Below are positions 9,140 through 18,132 of a DNA stretch of 64,000 bases, in pieces. Origin of the DNA: Cognaticolwellia sediminilitoris (lineage in GTDB: Bacteria; Pseudomonadota; Gammaproteobacteria; Enterobacterales; Alteromonadaceae); the NCBI GenBank assembly GCA_002104535.1, contig NBOG01000003.1, positions 124,001 through 188,000 of the forward strand. The letters run 5' to 3'. The translations under genes were made by a program, and so were the position numbers. Positions within the stretch are counted from its first letter, which is position 1, and each line of letters starts with the position of its first letter. Under the pieces are notes generated by a model, which worked only from the letters and a program-made list of their open reading frames with translations, had not been told where the DNA came from and did not search any database.

Positions 9140-11176
9140 CTAGCTAGAAGGCGAATCTGGTTCAACAGGCTTAATATATTCAGCAATAAAGTCATTTTTA
9201 GGCAGTGGCTCAGCAAAATAAAACCCTTGAATGTAATCACAACCTAACTGTTTTAATAATAAATATTGCCCCGGTGTTTCTACGCCTTCAGCAACTACTT
9301 TAATGGCCAAATTATGCGCCATGGTAATTATAGCTTTTATCAGCGCAGTGCTGCTTTCGTTGTCTTCAATGCCAAAAATAAAAGACCTATCGATTTTAAG
9401 TATATTAATATCAAGACGTTGTAAGTAGGCCAATGATGAGTAACCGACACCAAAGTCGTCTATTGCGATATCTATGTTGTTAGCTTGAAGTTGCTTTAAT
9501 TGACTTTGAATTATTGAGTCAGGATCCATTAACGTGTTTTCGGTAACTTCAATTAATACAGTATGGGCAGGTATTCCATATTTATCACTCGCTTCTATCC
9601 ATTGTTCAACCCACTTTCCAGCATGGTCAATCTCTAATGGGGATGTATTAACGCTTATCTGCAAAGGTGTATCGCGCAGTTCATTAAACCCAATGGTATC
9701 TTGTATCACTTGTGATTTTACCCACTGTCCAATATCGGTAATTAAACCATTTTTTTCAGCGATATGTATAAAATCATCAGCAAAGATTATACCTCGTTCA
9801 GGGTGATTCCAACGGATCAGCGCTTCTGCTTTATTAACCGTTTTTCCATCAATCGAAAATATTGGCTGGTAGTAAAGTTCAAACTGTTCTTCATTGAGTG
9901 CAATACGTACTTCCTCTAAAAGTCTGCGCTCTTTGAATGCTTTTTTCTCAATTTCATAAGAGAAAAATTCACAGCAATTACGACCTTTCTTTTTAGATAA
10001 ATACATTGCCTGATCAGCACGTTTTACCATGACATCAACCGTTGAACCATCAGCAGGGAAAAATGTTATGCCTAAACTACCGGTTATGTACACTTGTTCT
10101 TTTTTTATATTAATACATTCATTTAAACTGACTTTAACCTTGTCGGCTATTTCTAGCGCACGGGCATGATCGTCAACTCCTTCTAGAATTAGGGTAAATT
10201 CATCTCCTCCTAGTCGTGCGACCGTATCACTTTTTCTCAAACAGCTTTGTAACCTTTCTGCTACTTCTCGCAGTAATAAATCACCAAAGTCGTGGCCAAG
10301 GTTATCGTTCACTTCTTTAAAACCATCTAAATCAATAAATATGAGCGTGAATTTCATATTTTTGGTATTGATTAGACTTTGTATTTTTTTATAAAAATAG
10401 CGTCTATTAGGAAGCTCGGTTAGGCCATCACGATACGCATATTTGTAAAGTTGTGAATTTGCATTTTCCAATTCTTTTGTACGTAACTGAACTTGGTTTT
10501 CAAGCGATATTTCACGTTGTTCAATGGTGTGTAACATGTCATTGAAACAATCAGTTAACTGCCCAACCTCATCCGTTGAGTAATGCTTTGCTCGTAAGCT
10601 ATAATCATTAAAACTTGTTATGTTTTCAGCTGTTCGCGCTAACGATAAAATTGGGTTTAAAAATCGACGTCTTAGTAATAACGATAAAACTAAGCTAATA
10701 ACAAAGGTAAATAACAATAATGCGATACTAAATTTTATATAAAACGCATTTCTATCGTTTACATAGCTATTATTAGAGCGAATGATTAATTCACCATATT
10801 TTTCAGCATCAAGTGTCAGGGGAGTTATTACTTCAACACCATGGTCGTTAATATCATTTTGGTTTGATGAAACAGCGATGGCTAATTCCTGCCCCTGAGA
10901 ATTTTTTACAGTAACTGACACTATGTCTGTTCGTATTAGTAAGGGGTTTATTAATTCTTGAATCGCATCGGTATCATCAAACATTAACGCCGTAGTGATA
11001 TTAGGAGAGAGCATTTTTGATAAAGACTTTACGCCTTTTAGTTGTTCGCTTTTAGCGCTAGTGACTTCATATGCACTAAAAGCAATAGTCACAGTTGCCG
11101 TAGATACTAGCGCAACAATCATTAAAATGAAGAGCAATTTTTTGTTCATGGTATTGAATGCGAATAAGTTTTTCAT
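9140..11176 (-). CDS. Membrane c-di-GMP enzyme: sensor-HAMP-GGDEF-EAL
   Basis: 678 residues from the ATG at 11176, just after the stop of the yfiR-like gene. An earlier TTG at 11203 would overlap it. Order: transmembrane helix (about 12-32), periplasmic sensor, second helix (about 150-170), HAMP linker, GGDEF domain with intact ARLGGDEF, and EAL domain with AEALIRW, DDFGVGYSS and KIDRSFI. Both catalytic sites look intact, so synthesis and hydrolysis of c-di-GMP are possible. It sits last in the operon TonB receptor-YfiR-GGDEF/EAL. YfiR-type proteins inhibit the membrane cyclase YfiN in the periplasm, and this protein has the same sensor-HAMP layout, so it is the likely target (inference). Confidence 0.88.
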   Translation of the reverse strand: MKNLFAFNTMNKKLLFILMIVALVSTATVTIAFSAYEVTSAKSEQLKGVKSLSKMLSPNITTALMFDDTDAIQELINPLLIRTDIVSVTVKNSQGQELAIAVSSNQNDINDHGVEVITPLTLDAEKYGELIIRSNNSYVNDRNAFYIKFSIALLLFTFVISLVLSLLLRRRFLNPILSLARTAENITSFNDYSLRAKHYSTDEVGQLTDCFNDMLHTIEQREISLENQVQLRTKELENANSQLYKYAYRDGLTELPNRRYFYKKIQSLINTKNMKFTLIFIDLDGFKEVNDNLGHDFGDLLLREVAERLQSCLRKSDTVARLGGDEFTLILEGVDDHARALEIADKVKVSLNECINIKKEQVYITGSLGITFFPADGSTVDVMVKRADQAMYLSKKKGRNCCEFFSYEIEKKAFKERRLLEEVRIALNEEQFELYYQPIFSIDGKTVNKAEALIRWNHPERGIIFADDFIHIAEKNGLITDIGQWVKSQVIQDTIGFNELRDTPLQISVNTSPLEIDHAGKWVEQWIEASDKYGIPAHTVLIEVTENTLMDPDSIIQSQLKQLQANNIDIAIDDFGVGYSSLAYLQRLDINILKIDRSFIFGIEDNESSTALIKAIITMAHNLAIKVVAEGVETPGQYLLLKQLGCDYIQGFYFAEPLPKNDFIAEYIKPVEPDSPSS

Positions 11177-11180
11177 GGTA

Positions 11181-11714
11181 TTAGCGCTCAATAATTCGAG
11201 CAAGGCGAAGTACTTTTGAACTCATACTTAGTCCGGCTTCTTGAAGTCTAAAGGGGGCTATTTCAAAGCGAATTTTACCGCCAGTGAGAAAGAAACGTAT
11301 ATGTCCCCCGTTTTCTATGAATTTTTCAGTTTCTCCGATAACCATAATATTACGATACGAAACATCATCAGCTTTTTTCCAATCTGTAATTGTGTTGGTA
11401 GTAATAAATAGTAAGTCACATGCTTTAAGTGACGTTTGGTTAAATAGCACGTGCTTAGTTGTTAGTGGAAGATTTTTAATAGTGCGGTCTTTTAAGGCGC
11501 TTTTGGCAACATCAATAAAGTGTTGATCGGGGCTACATACGGTAAAAGCATCGCGATTATTTTCTGGTGTTTGCCATTGACCAAAACGAGCAAAATTATA
11601 TAGAAAACCTGCCTTAAGCTTATATTCTTTATTTTTATCTATCGCGAAACCACTAGAGCTAAACAGCAGCGCCAGTGTGATGATTGTATATATAAAAGCT
11701 TTAAATTTTAACAT
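11181..11714 (-). CDS. YfiR family periplasmic protein (DUF4154)
   Basis: 177 residues with a signal peptide (1-24, ending near SGFA). The mature protein begins KEYKLKAGFLYNFARFGQW, the hallmark opening of the YfiR/DUF4154 family, and ends with the typical GGHIRFFLTGGKIRFEI and LSMSSKVLRLARI blocks. Two cysteines (FTVCSPD and LKACDLL) may form a disulfide, as in Pseudomonas YfiR. The family represses a cognate diguanylate cyclase from the periplasmic side. The partner is probably the GGDEF-EAL protein encoded four bases downstream. The upstream TonB receptor gene ends eight bases before the start, so all three are cotranscribed. Confidence 0.88.
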   Translation of the reverse strand: MLKFKAFIYTIITLALLFSSSGFAIDKNKEYKLKAGFLYNFARFGQWQTPENNRDAFTVCSPDQHFIDVAKSALKDRTIKNLPLTTKHVLFNQTSLKACDLLFITTNTITDWKKADDVSYRNIMVIGETEKFIENGGHIRFFLTGGKIRFEIAPFRLQEAGLSMSSKVLRLARIIER

Positions 11715-11722
11715 TAATTAAT

Positions 11723-13798
11723 TTAAAACACCGTAGTAATTGTAAAAGCTATACTTTCATCAATATATGTCGGTATCGTGTAGGCTTCCTGAGTATTATT
11801 GAACTCTAAATGCGAGCCTGCGAATAAATTTTTTCCTGATATTGCTGCTGACCATTGTGAGTTAATCTGCCAATTCCAAGTCAGATCAAGTGCTGTGTAA
11901 TTTTCTGTGTTATAGGCAGTAGAGTTTTCTACGCGTAACGCAGCGAGAAACTTATGGCTCTCTGACAATGCATAATTAGCTTTTACAAACACTTGTCTGT
12001 TGATTGAGTCATTACCTACGATTGCTGATGTTCCAGCAGGCAATTGGTAAGCAAAGTTCGTTAAGCTGTAACCTAATTCAGCGTTAAGGCTATCAAAGGG
12101 TTGCCAGGCTAATACGATATCAAAGCCTTTGGTTGTTGATTCTGCTACAGATATTATATCGAAGTTAAGTTGAGTGCGGGTTAATGCCTGTGCTGCTTGG
12201 GCTATTTGGCCTGCCTGTAAAAGTGCTAATGCGGGGTAAAACTGCTCAACCTGATTGTTTGGTTCATAAACAGCCACGTTTTCAGCATCTGTATGAAATG
12301 CTGATATATCAATGGACCATTGACTTTCAGAAATTCGATAACCCAATTCATAAGAAGTGAAATTTTCAGATTCTACTTGATCATTACCATTTAAATAACT
12401 GGGGATAAGTAAGTTATCAAGCATGTCAACGCCTGTATTTGTCCCTAAAGCGTCTGCAACTGATACACCTGTTACTTTAAAGTTATAATCAAACTCAACC
12501 AATGCTGGCGTACGTATACTGCGGGATACAGCTGCCCAAGCAAGATGATTTTTTATTGGTTTATATATTAACCGTGCCGATGGTTGGTTTTCCCAGCCAG
12601 TTAAATCGTTATGATCAAGTTTAGTGCCTAGGGTCAAATTAATTTTATCAGGTATAAAGCTATATTGAATTTGAAAAAGGCCACCATATTGTTGAATATT
12701 ACTAATGCCTTTATCTATATTCAGTAAAATGCTTTCTTCTGAAGCTACATCGTTATTTCGGTAACTTAGCCCCCAATCTAGTTGTAATGACTGATAAATG
12801 AAGTTCATTTGGTAATCAATGTCTATTGATTCAAATTCTTCTTTTAAATATATTTCAGAGCCGCTTTGCTTAAGCCAAGACACTTGTATCATCTGATTTG
12901 CATCAGCCGATATTCTATTATCAATACGCGCCATTACTCGTGAGTCAGTGCGTTTAAAGTTTTCAGAAAAAGCGATAGTTTGATGCGCATCACCGATTGC
13001 AGCACGTAAATTTTGACCAATTTTAGACTTTGTAATATCACCTTGAAACATTAAATCCCAAGCATCGTTGGGAGTAAAGTCGGCTCTAAAACCAATTGAA
13101 TGCTGTTTATTGGTATCGCTAGCAGCAAGTAAAGTTTCTTTATAAGCGGTACTTTTTTTAGAAGCATTTACGTTTTTTATGTGTCCGTAAACACGATAAC
13201 TACCGTTACTTCCAATATCTCCACCATATCGAAAATTCGCATCACTATTGATTAAATTACCCGTAGTGGCATTTGCAAAAATCCCGCGTGTATCAAGGCT
13301 ATTTTTAGTAATGATATTAATAACACCGTTATTAGCATTACTTCCCCATAATAATCCGCCTTGTCCACGAATTACTTCAATACGTTCGATATCATATAAA
13401 GGGACATTGAGCGCTTCCCAATATACAGCTGAAAACTGTGGAGTGTATAAGCTTTGCCCATCAATCATCACTAATAATTTACTTGAGAACCGAGAAGCTA
13501 GGCCACGGGTAGAAATAGCGTATTGATTATTGTCTAATTGTCTGACAATAAGTCCAGGTACTAATTTGAGCGCTTCAGGAATTGATGTTGCGCCAGAGTT
13601 AATGATTTGCTCTTTGTTTAATACGTAAATAGATGAGGCAGTTTCAAAAGCAGATTGTGCTCTTTTCATTGCAGACGTTGCTTGTACATCCATCCCCATT
13701 AGGGCATCTAAATCAAAATCTTCATCGCTAAATGTCTCAGCTATAAGCAGTGGAGATATAAAGATTACAGGCCAAATCAAATTTTTGCTTAGTATCAC
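11723..13798 (-). CDS. TonB-dependent outer-membrane receptor (of the TonB-YfiR-GGDEF operon)
   Basis: 691 residues. Signal peptide 1-20, then a short acidic region DEDFDLDALMGMDVQATSA that resembles the TonB-box zone. The plug domain (about 50-165) contains SIPEALKLVPGLIVRQ and RIEVIRGQGGLLWGSNANNG, and then the beta-barrel ends with aromatic residues (ITTVF). Receptors of this group usually occur with YfiR and a GGDEF protein, as here, and probably report ligand arrival to c-di-GMP signalling. Ligand unknown. Confidence 0.88.
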   Translation of the reverse strand: MILSKNLIWPVIFISPLLIAETFSDEDFDLDALMGMDVQATSAMKRAQSAFETASSIYVLNKEQIINSGATSIPEALKLVPGLIVRQLDNNQYAISTRGLASRFSSKLLVMIDGQSLYTPQFSAVYWEALNVPLYDIERIEVIRGQGGLLWGSNANNGVINIITKNSLDTRGIFANATTGNLINSDANFRYGGDIGSNGSYRVYGHIKNVNASKKSTAYKETLLAASDTNKQHSIGFRADFTPNDAWDLMFQGDITKSKIGQNLRAAIGDAHQTIAFSENFKRTDSRVMARIDNRISADANQMIQVSWLKQSGSEIYLKEEFESIDIDYQMNFIYQSLQLDWGLSYRNNDVASEESILLNIDKGISNIQQYGGLFQIQYSFIPDKINLTLGTKLDHNDLTGWENQPSARLIYKPIKNHLAWAAVSRSIRTPALVEFDYNFKVTGVSVADALGTNTGVDMLDNLLIPSYLNGNDQVESENFTSYELGYRISESQWSIDISAFHTDAENVAVYEPNNQVEQFYPALALLQAGQIAQAAQALTRTQLNFDIISVAESTTKGFDIVLAWQPFDSLNAELGYSLTNFAYQLPAGTSAIVGNDSINRQVFVKANYALSESHKFLAALRVENSTAYNTENYTALDLTWNWQINSQWSAAISGKNLFAGSHLEFNNTQEAYTIPTYIDESIAFTITTVF

Positions 13799-14164
13799 TA
13801 ACGCACTCCTGCACTTTCTAAACGAACAAAATAATCTTTGTTTCTTGTCATGTAAATTATCCTATATTATACATATATTTAGTTGTATATAAGTTAATTT
13901 ACAAGGAAATTATAAGAATATACCTTTATGAGTTGTTAACTAGTCGTGTTTTCTCTTTCTTTTCCACTGTCGCATGTTCAACTTTAATACTAGAGTAGTT
14001 GCTGCTTAACATCGGCTAATATCGATTTATTGTTGCTAGAAAAGCTTTAACACAACAGTATAAGTTACGATTCTTTAAATTTATTGTTTTTTTAATGCAA
14101 TTGCTGTATATTATTTGAACAAATGTATTTGTTGCTATATAGATAAAGCGAAACAAGAGAAAAC
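13799..14164. other. Intergenic region between divergent genes
   Basis: 366 bases, strongly AT-rich, between the TonB receptor operon (minus) and the GGDEF gene (plus). It must hold both promoters. No convincing protein, hairpin or repeat was seen; short TATA-like stretches occur at 13860-13900 and 14100-14120. Confidence 0.4.
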
Positions 14165-15358
14165 ATGGATACTTATACACTGCTGATCTGTACGGCTATT
14201 GTTAGTTTTTTTATGTTTTTCACTACATTTTTGCTTTATAAAACTAGTGTCGCACAAGATTATTTATTGGATTGGTCCTTTTCTGGACTAGCTTTCCTTG
14301 CTTCAAGTGTTGTCGGTATTCTCGGCTCTTATTATGAAAGCTTACCAGTATATTTCCCCGCTCTTGCTAATACTTTTTATATATTAGGTCACGCGGCTAT
14401 TCTCACTGGCACAATTAAACTCACAGCCGGCAATTCTCATTGGCGCGACCTTACACTGGTAAGCCTGCTTGTTGCCAGCATTCATCTTATCGAGTTTACC
14501 CAATCCTCAATTGAAAACCGTATTCTAACTTTTTATCCCATAATATTAATAGCCTGCTTTGGCACTATTTTTGTTGCTTGGAATGAAAGAAAATCGTCTA
14601 TAAATAAAGCTTTATGGCTACTACTTATTGTTGAAAGCCTGTTTGTTGCACAGTTAATTATTAGAGCTTGTATTATGTTATTTGATGGCGAAAGCCTACA
14701 AATATTCGGTCGTGATTTTATGCGAACCTCTGGCAGCCTTGCATTACTCATATTTCTTTTTTTAATCACTCTATGTGCTGTATTTACCGTCAGCTGGAAA
14801 AAAGAGATACGGTTAAAAGAATTATCACTGACTGATTATTTAACCGGATGGTTCAATCGTCGAGCATTAGTTGAAACAGGGTCTAGCATTTTTGAACGCT
14901 GCAAGCGCGAGGACCATAAACTAGGGGTAATTATTTTTGATATTGATCTTTTCAAGCAAGTAAATGATAACCATGGGCATTTAGTGGGTGATGAAGCCAT
15001 TAAACATGTCTGTAATATTGCTATTGAGAGCAAACGTAGTTATGACTTTCATTTTAGGTTAGGCGGTGAGGAATTTGCTATTTTATTAGAGAATACTGAT
15101 CTTCTCGATATTAAAACAATATCTGAACGCATTAGATTCTCAATTGAACACACGCCTTTAAACTGGAACGGCGACACAATTCCGCTGACAGTTAGTGTTG
15201 GACTGAGTTTATCAACTCAAGAAGATAAATGCTGGGAACAAGTCCTTGAACGTGCAGATAATGCTTTGTATGAAGCAAAGTCTACCGGTCGAAATATCGT
15301 TAAAGTATCTAAGGATTGTAACGTAACAGCCACCATTCCTGTGTTAATTACTCCATAA
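14165..15358 (+). CDS. Membrane diguanylate cyclase (GGDEF)
   Basis: 397 residues. Six or seven hydrophobic helices fill residues 1-205 without a recognised sensor name. The GGDEF domain follows (about 215-380): LTDYLTGWFNRRAL, FDIDLFKQVNDNHGH and the signature LGGEEFAIL. The GGEEF variant is active in known cyclases. No RxxD inhibitory site is visible at the usual place (the residues before GGEEF read DFHFRL). The start ATG follows a weak purine-rich site. It is one of three c-di-GMP proteins within 11 kb. Confidence 0.85.
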   Translation: MDTYTLLICTAIVSFFMFFTTFLLYKTSVAQDYLLDWSFSGLAFLASSVVGILGSYYESLPVYFPALANTFYILGHAAILTGTIKLTAGNSHWRDLTLVSLLVASIHLIEFTQSSIENRILTFYPIILIACFGTIFVAWNERKSSINKALWLLLIVESLFVAQLIIRACIMLFDGESLQIFGRDFMRTSGSLALLIFLFLITLCAVFTVSWKKEIRLKELSLTDYLTGWFNRRALVETGSSIFERCKREDHKLGVIIFDIDLFKQVNDNHGHLVGDEAIKHVCNIAIESKRSYDFHFRLGGEEFAILLENTDLLDIKTISERIRFSIEHTPLNWNGDTIPLTVSVGLSLSTQEDKCWEQVLERADNALYEAKSTGRNIVKVSKDCNVTATIPVLITP

Positions 15359-15448
15359 TTAGCTTTTTCGCTCATGCATTTTTTTTCCTAGTTCTCGCTG
15401 CTATATTAGGGGTCATCATCATTTTAGCGATACAAAGGCAGAGCAAGT

Positions 15449-16218
15449 TTGATTTTTGATGTTATTTTACTTTTTAGCGCCGGCTTGATTGGTGGCGTTT
15501 TAAATTCTATTGCTGGAGGCGGTAGTTTTATAACTTTCCCCGCACTTGTTTTTGTTGGAGTACCGCCATTACTGGCTAACGCTACCAATACTTTCTCATC
15601 ATGTGCTGGCTATTTGAGTGGTGCTTACGCTTTTAGGCATGAATTAATTAAGCATAAACGTGAGCTGATTTTCATTGTATTAACCAGTGTTTTTGGTGGT
15701 GCATTTGGTGCTTTTTACTGCTTCAGACCTCAGAAATATTATTTGTAAAAACTATTCCATGGTTACTTTTATTTGCGACTATCCTGTTGATATTCGGTTC
15801 TAAAATTAATAGTTTATTAAAGTATTACGCAGATAAAAATAAATACGCTTTTCAATTTAAAAGTGTTTTTTTGTTTTTAATGTTATTAGCTGTTTGTGTT
15901 TATGGTGGTTTTTTTAATGCTGGCTTCGGTATTATTATTTTGAGCTACCTAACCCTTAGTGGTCATACAAATATCAACGTCATGAATGGCATAAAGTTAG
16001 TTGTGTCATCTTCAGTTTCACTGATAGCGATCTTCCTATTTGTTTTACATGGCTCCATTGTTTGGTTCGAAGGTAGTTTGGTTCTTGTCGGCACTATGCT
16101 TGGAGGTTATTTTTCTGCTCATATTTCAATGAAAGTGCCTCAGCATTACATTAGAACTTTCGTGATACTGATGAGTTGTATCATTACAAGTTACTTTTTC
16201 TACGTCACTTATAGTTAA
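15449..16218 (+). pseudogene. TauE/SafE (TSUP) family permease, disrupted by a frameshift
   Basis: The first frame (from TTG 15449) reads like a TSUP permease: GLIGGVLNSIAGGGSF, then PPLLANATNTFSS. It runs out after FGGAFGAF at a T5 run (15712-15716). Reading one frame over from that point gives LLQTSEILFVKTIPWLLLF and joins smoothly to the second open frame ending at 16218. Adding one T restores a protein of about 256 residues, the family norm. TSUP proteins export or import small sulfur or organic anions. Either a true one-base loss or a homopolymer sequencing error explains this. Confidence 0.8.
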
Positions 16219-16310
16219 TTTATAAGTGATTTTTAGTTAATTTATAGATAACTATTGTAGCCTTTGACGATTAACATTTTTCGGTGTACTAGCAGCGTTT
16301 TAAGAGGGCG

Positions 16311-17567
16311 TTAACAGCTGATTTTAGGTATGTCATGCCAGTTGCTCGTGTATTGTGGGCTAAGAAAGTGTCGTTTCATTTGCCATGTTTCAGGCTTACC
16401 TTCGGCCCCTAATGCTAATGTACCTTGACCATAGCGGTGGTTAATATTATCAAGACAGCGCATCAAAGCAGGGTTAGAGTTATCCGCTACAAATAAATCA
16501 GGTTGTTGGTAACGTCTACTTTCTAAACTTATCGCACCAACGCCACAACGATAAAATGCTACGCCTTCAGCAAAAATCTCATCAAGTACTTCACTAATGG
16601 CTTGAGCAATAACGCAACTATTATCTGTAGCTACTGGTAATGTATAGATAATAGCTTGTTTATAATAAAGGTTATCGTGCGGTGAACTTGAGGCGAAAAT
16701 CAGTAGTTTTTTAATTAATGAGGCTTGCTGCCTTACTTTTTTTGCCACAATAGCACCATGTGTTGCCAGCGCTGAGTGTAAGGTTTGCTTATTATAAATA
16801 CGTTGTCCAAAGCTTCGAGTTGAAAAAATCTCCTGTTTCGACGCTTTGACTTCATCCCAGGATAAACAGCAAATACCATTGAGTTCGTTAACCGTCCGCT
16901 CAGTGACGACACTAAATTGCTTTCTCATATTTTTAGGTGACTGCTGCGATAACTGATAAGCGGTTTCAATACCTTGAGCCATCAGGCGTTTAGATATTTT
17001 ACCACCAATTCCCCAGACATCATTTACCGCCATCCTTTGCAGTATTTCCTGACCGCTTATTGCATCATGAATAACCGCGACCCCGTCAAAACCACTGAGT
17101 TTTTTAGCCGCATGGTTGGCTGCTTTCGATAATGTTGATGTTAAACCAAAGCCAACACCGACAGGCAAGCGTGTTTCCTTCCATATAGCGCGTCTTATCT
17201 CATGACCGTATTGCTGCCAATCTTTTATAACACCGTCATAGTTCTTAAAGTGTAGAAAGGCTTCATCAATACTATAGACATAACTGTTATCGCTATATCG
17301 GGCAATAACATTCATCATTCGCTCACTTAAATCAGCATACAGTTCATAATTAGATGAGCGAACAACAACATTATGTTTTTGCAAAAATGCTTTTATTTTA
17401 AAGTAAGGCGTAAACTTAGGAATACCTAAACGCCTTGCGATAGGGCATACCGCACATATACAGCCGTCATTATTAGTTAATACCACCACTGGTTTGTTAC
17501 GTATGCTTGGATCGAAAACTTTTTCTGCACTCGCATAAAATGACACTGCATCAATTAAAGCATACAT
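16311..17567 (-). CDS. umuC: DNA polymerase V catalytic subunit UmuC
   Basis: 418 residues, the usual UmuC length. The Y-family palm has MYALIDAVSFYASAEKVFDP at the start and the catalytic pair in SIDEAFLHF near residue 102. The region LPVGVGFGLTSTLSKAANHA is the conserved fingers/palm block, and VNDVWGIGGKISKRL is the helix-hairpin-helix. The family's usual DCNNFYAS is DAVSFYAS here, with the metal-binding aspartate kept. Error-prone synthesis across lesions, with UmuD' as partner. The start overlaps the end of umuD by 13 bases. Controlled by the LexA site upstream of umuD. Confidence 0.92.
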   Translation of the reverse strand: MYALIDAVSFYASAEKVFDPSIRNKPVVVLTNNDGCICAVCPIARRLGIPKFTPYFKIKAFLQKHNVVVRSSNYELYADLSERMMNVIARYSDNSYVYSIDEAFLHFKNYDGVIKDWQQYGHEIRRAIWKETRLPVGVGFGLTSTLSKAANHAAKKLSGFDGVAVIHDAISGQEILQRMAVNDVWGIGGKISKRLMAQGIETAYQLSQQSPKNMRKQFSVVTERTVNELNGICCLSWDEVKASKQEIFSTRSFGQRIYNKQTLHSALATHGAIVAKKVRQQASLIKKLLIFASSSPHDNLYYKQAIIYTLPVATDNSCVIAQAISEVLDEIFAEGVAFYRCGVGAISLESRRYQQPDLFVADNSNPALMRCLDNINHRYGQGTLALGAEGKPETWQMKRHFLSPQYTSNWHDIPKISC

Positions 17568-17968
17568 GCGGCAAGTTCAGGGGCTTGATGGTGTAATCTG
17601 ATAGAGCGGGTAACAATACCTTCTAATTGAAAGTCGTCCTCAGGTTTAATGCTAACAGGCGCATGTTTTCTTGAGGCGGATAATAACCTCGCTTGTTTTT
17701 TATCGAGTAATTTGCAAACAAAGCAGCCATTAAAGTTAGCCACGACTACATCGCCATCTTTGGCATTGAGCGATCTATCTACGATTAATAAATCACCTGC
17801 AAATATGCCGACACCTTCCATTGATTGCCCGGTTGCTTGACCAATAAAGGTCGCATTGGGATGGCGTATAAGTAGTTGATCTAATGATAAACCTAGTTCT
17901 TTATATTCCGCCGCAGGACTTTCAAAACCTGAAATACCAGCTTCGATATAAATGGGTATTATTTTCAT
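17555..17968 (-). CDS. umuD: UmuD, LexA-like self-cleaving subunit of polymerase V
   Basis: 137 residues. The self-cleavage bond is probably Ala-Gly in IEAGISGFESPA near residue 10-11, rather than the Cys-Gly of E. coli. The nucleophile serine lies in the motif ATGQSMEGVGI and the general-base lysine in CFVCKLLDKK, both at the spacing of S24-family peptidases. Cleavage after RecA contact yields UmuD', which joins UmuC. The ATG lies at the edge of a 19-base inverted repeat centred on the LexA box. Confidence 0.92.
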   Translation of the reverse strand: MKIIPIYIEAGISGFESPAAEYKELGLSLDQLLIRHPNATFIGQATGQSMEGVGIFAGDLLIVDRSLNAKDGDVVVANFNGCFVCKLLDKKQARLLSASRKHAPVSIKPEDDFQLEGIVTRSIRLHHQAPELAACML

Positions 17969-18011
17969 ATATAAACCTATACTGTAAATTCATACAGTAT
18001 AGGTTTATATA
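17968..18011. repeat. Extended perfect palindrome around the SOS box
   Basis: Two 19-base arms (17968-17986 and 17993-18011), perfect by eye, flank the six-base loop AATTCA. Each arm reads TATATAAACCTATACTGTA on its own strand. The LexA box covers only the inner part, so the additional conserved symmetry is unexplained; the left arm ends on the first base of the umuD start codon. Confidence 0.85.
17982..17997. promoter_or_regulatory. LexA (SOS) box of umuDC
   Basis: CTGTAAATTCATACAG fits the gammaproteobacterial LexA consensus CTGT-N8-ACAG exactly and lies 14 bases upstream of the umuD start. LexA bound here should repress umuDC until DNA damage. It sits in the centre of a much longer palindrome (17968-18011). 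Confidence 0.9.
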
Positions 18012-18132
18012 ATCAGTTTAGGAAGTTTTATTTAATTCACTAAAAGAGGAATTTTGTCCACTACGAGTACAGCGCTAAAGTTAGGGTCAAGTAGGATATC
18101 TGCTTCAACAACTACATTAAAATCAGCAAAAC

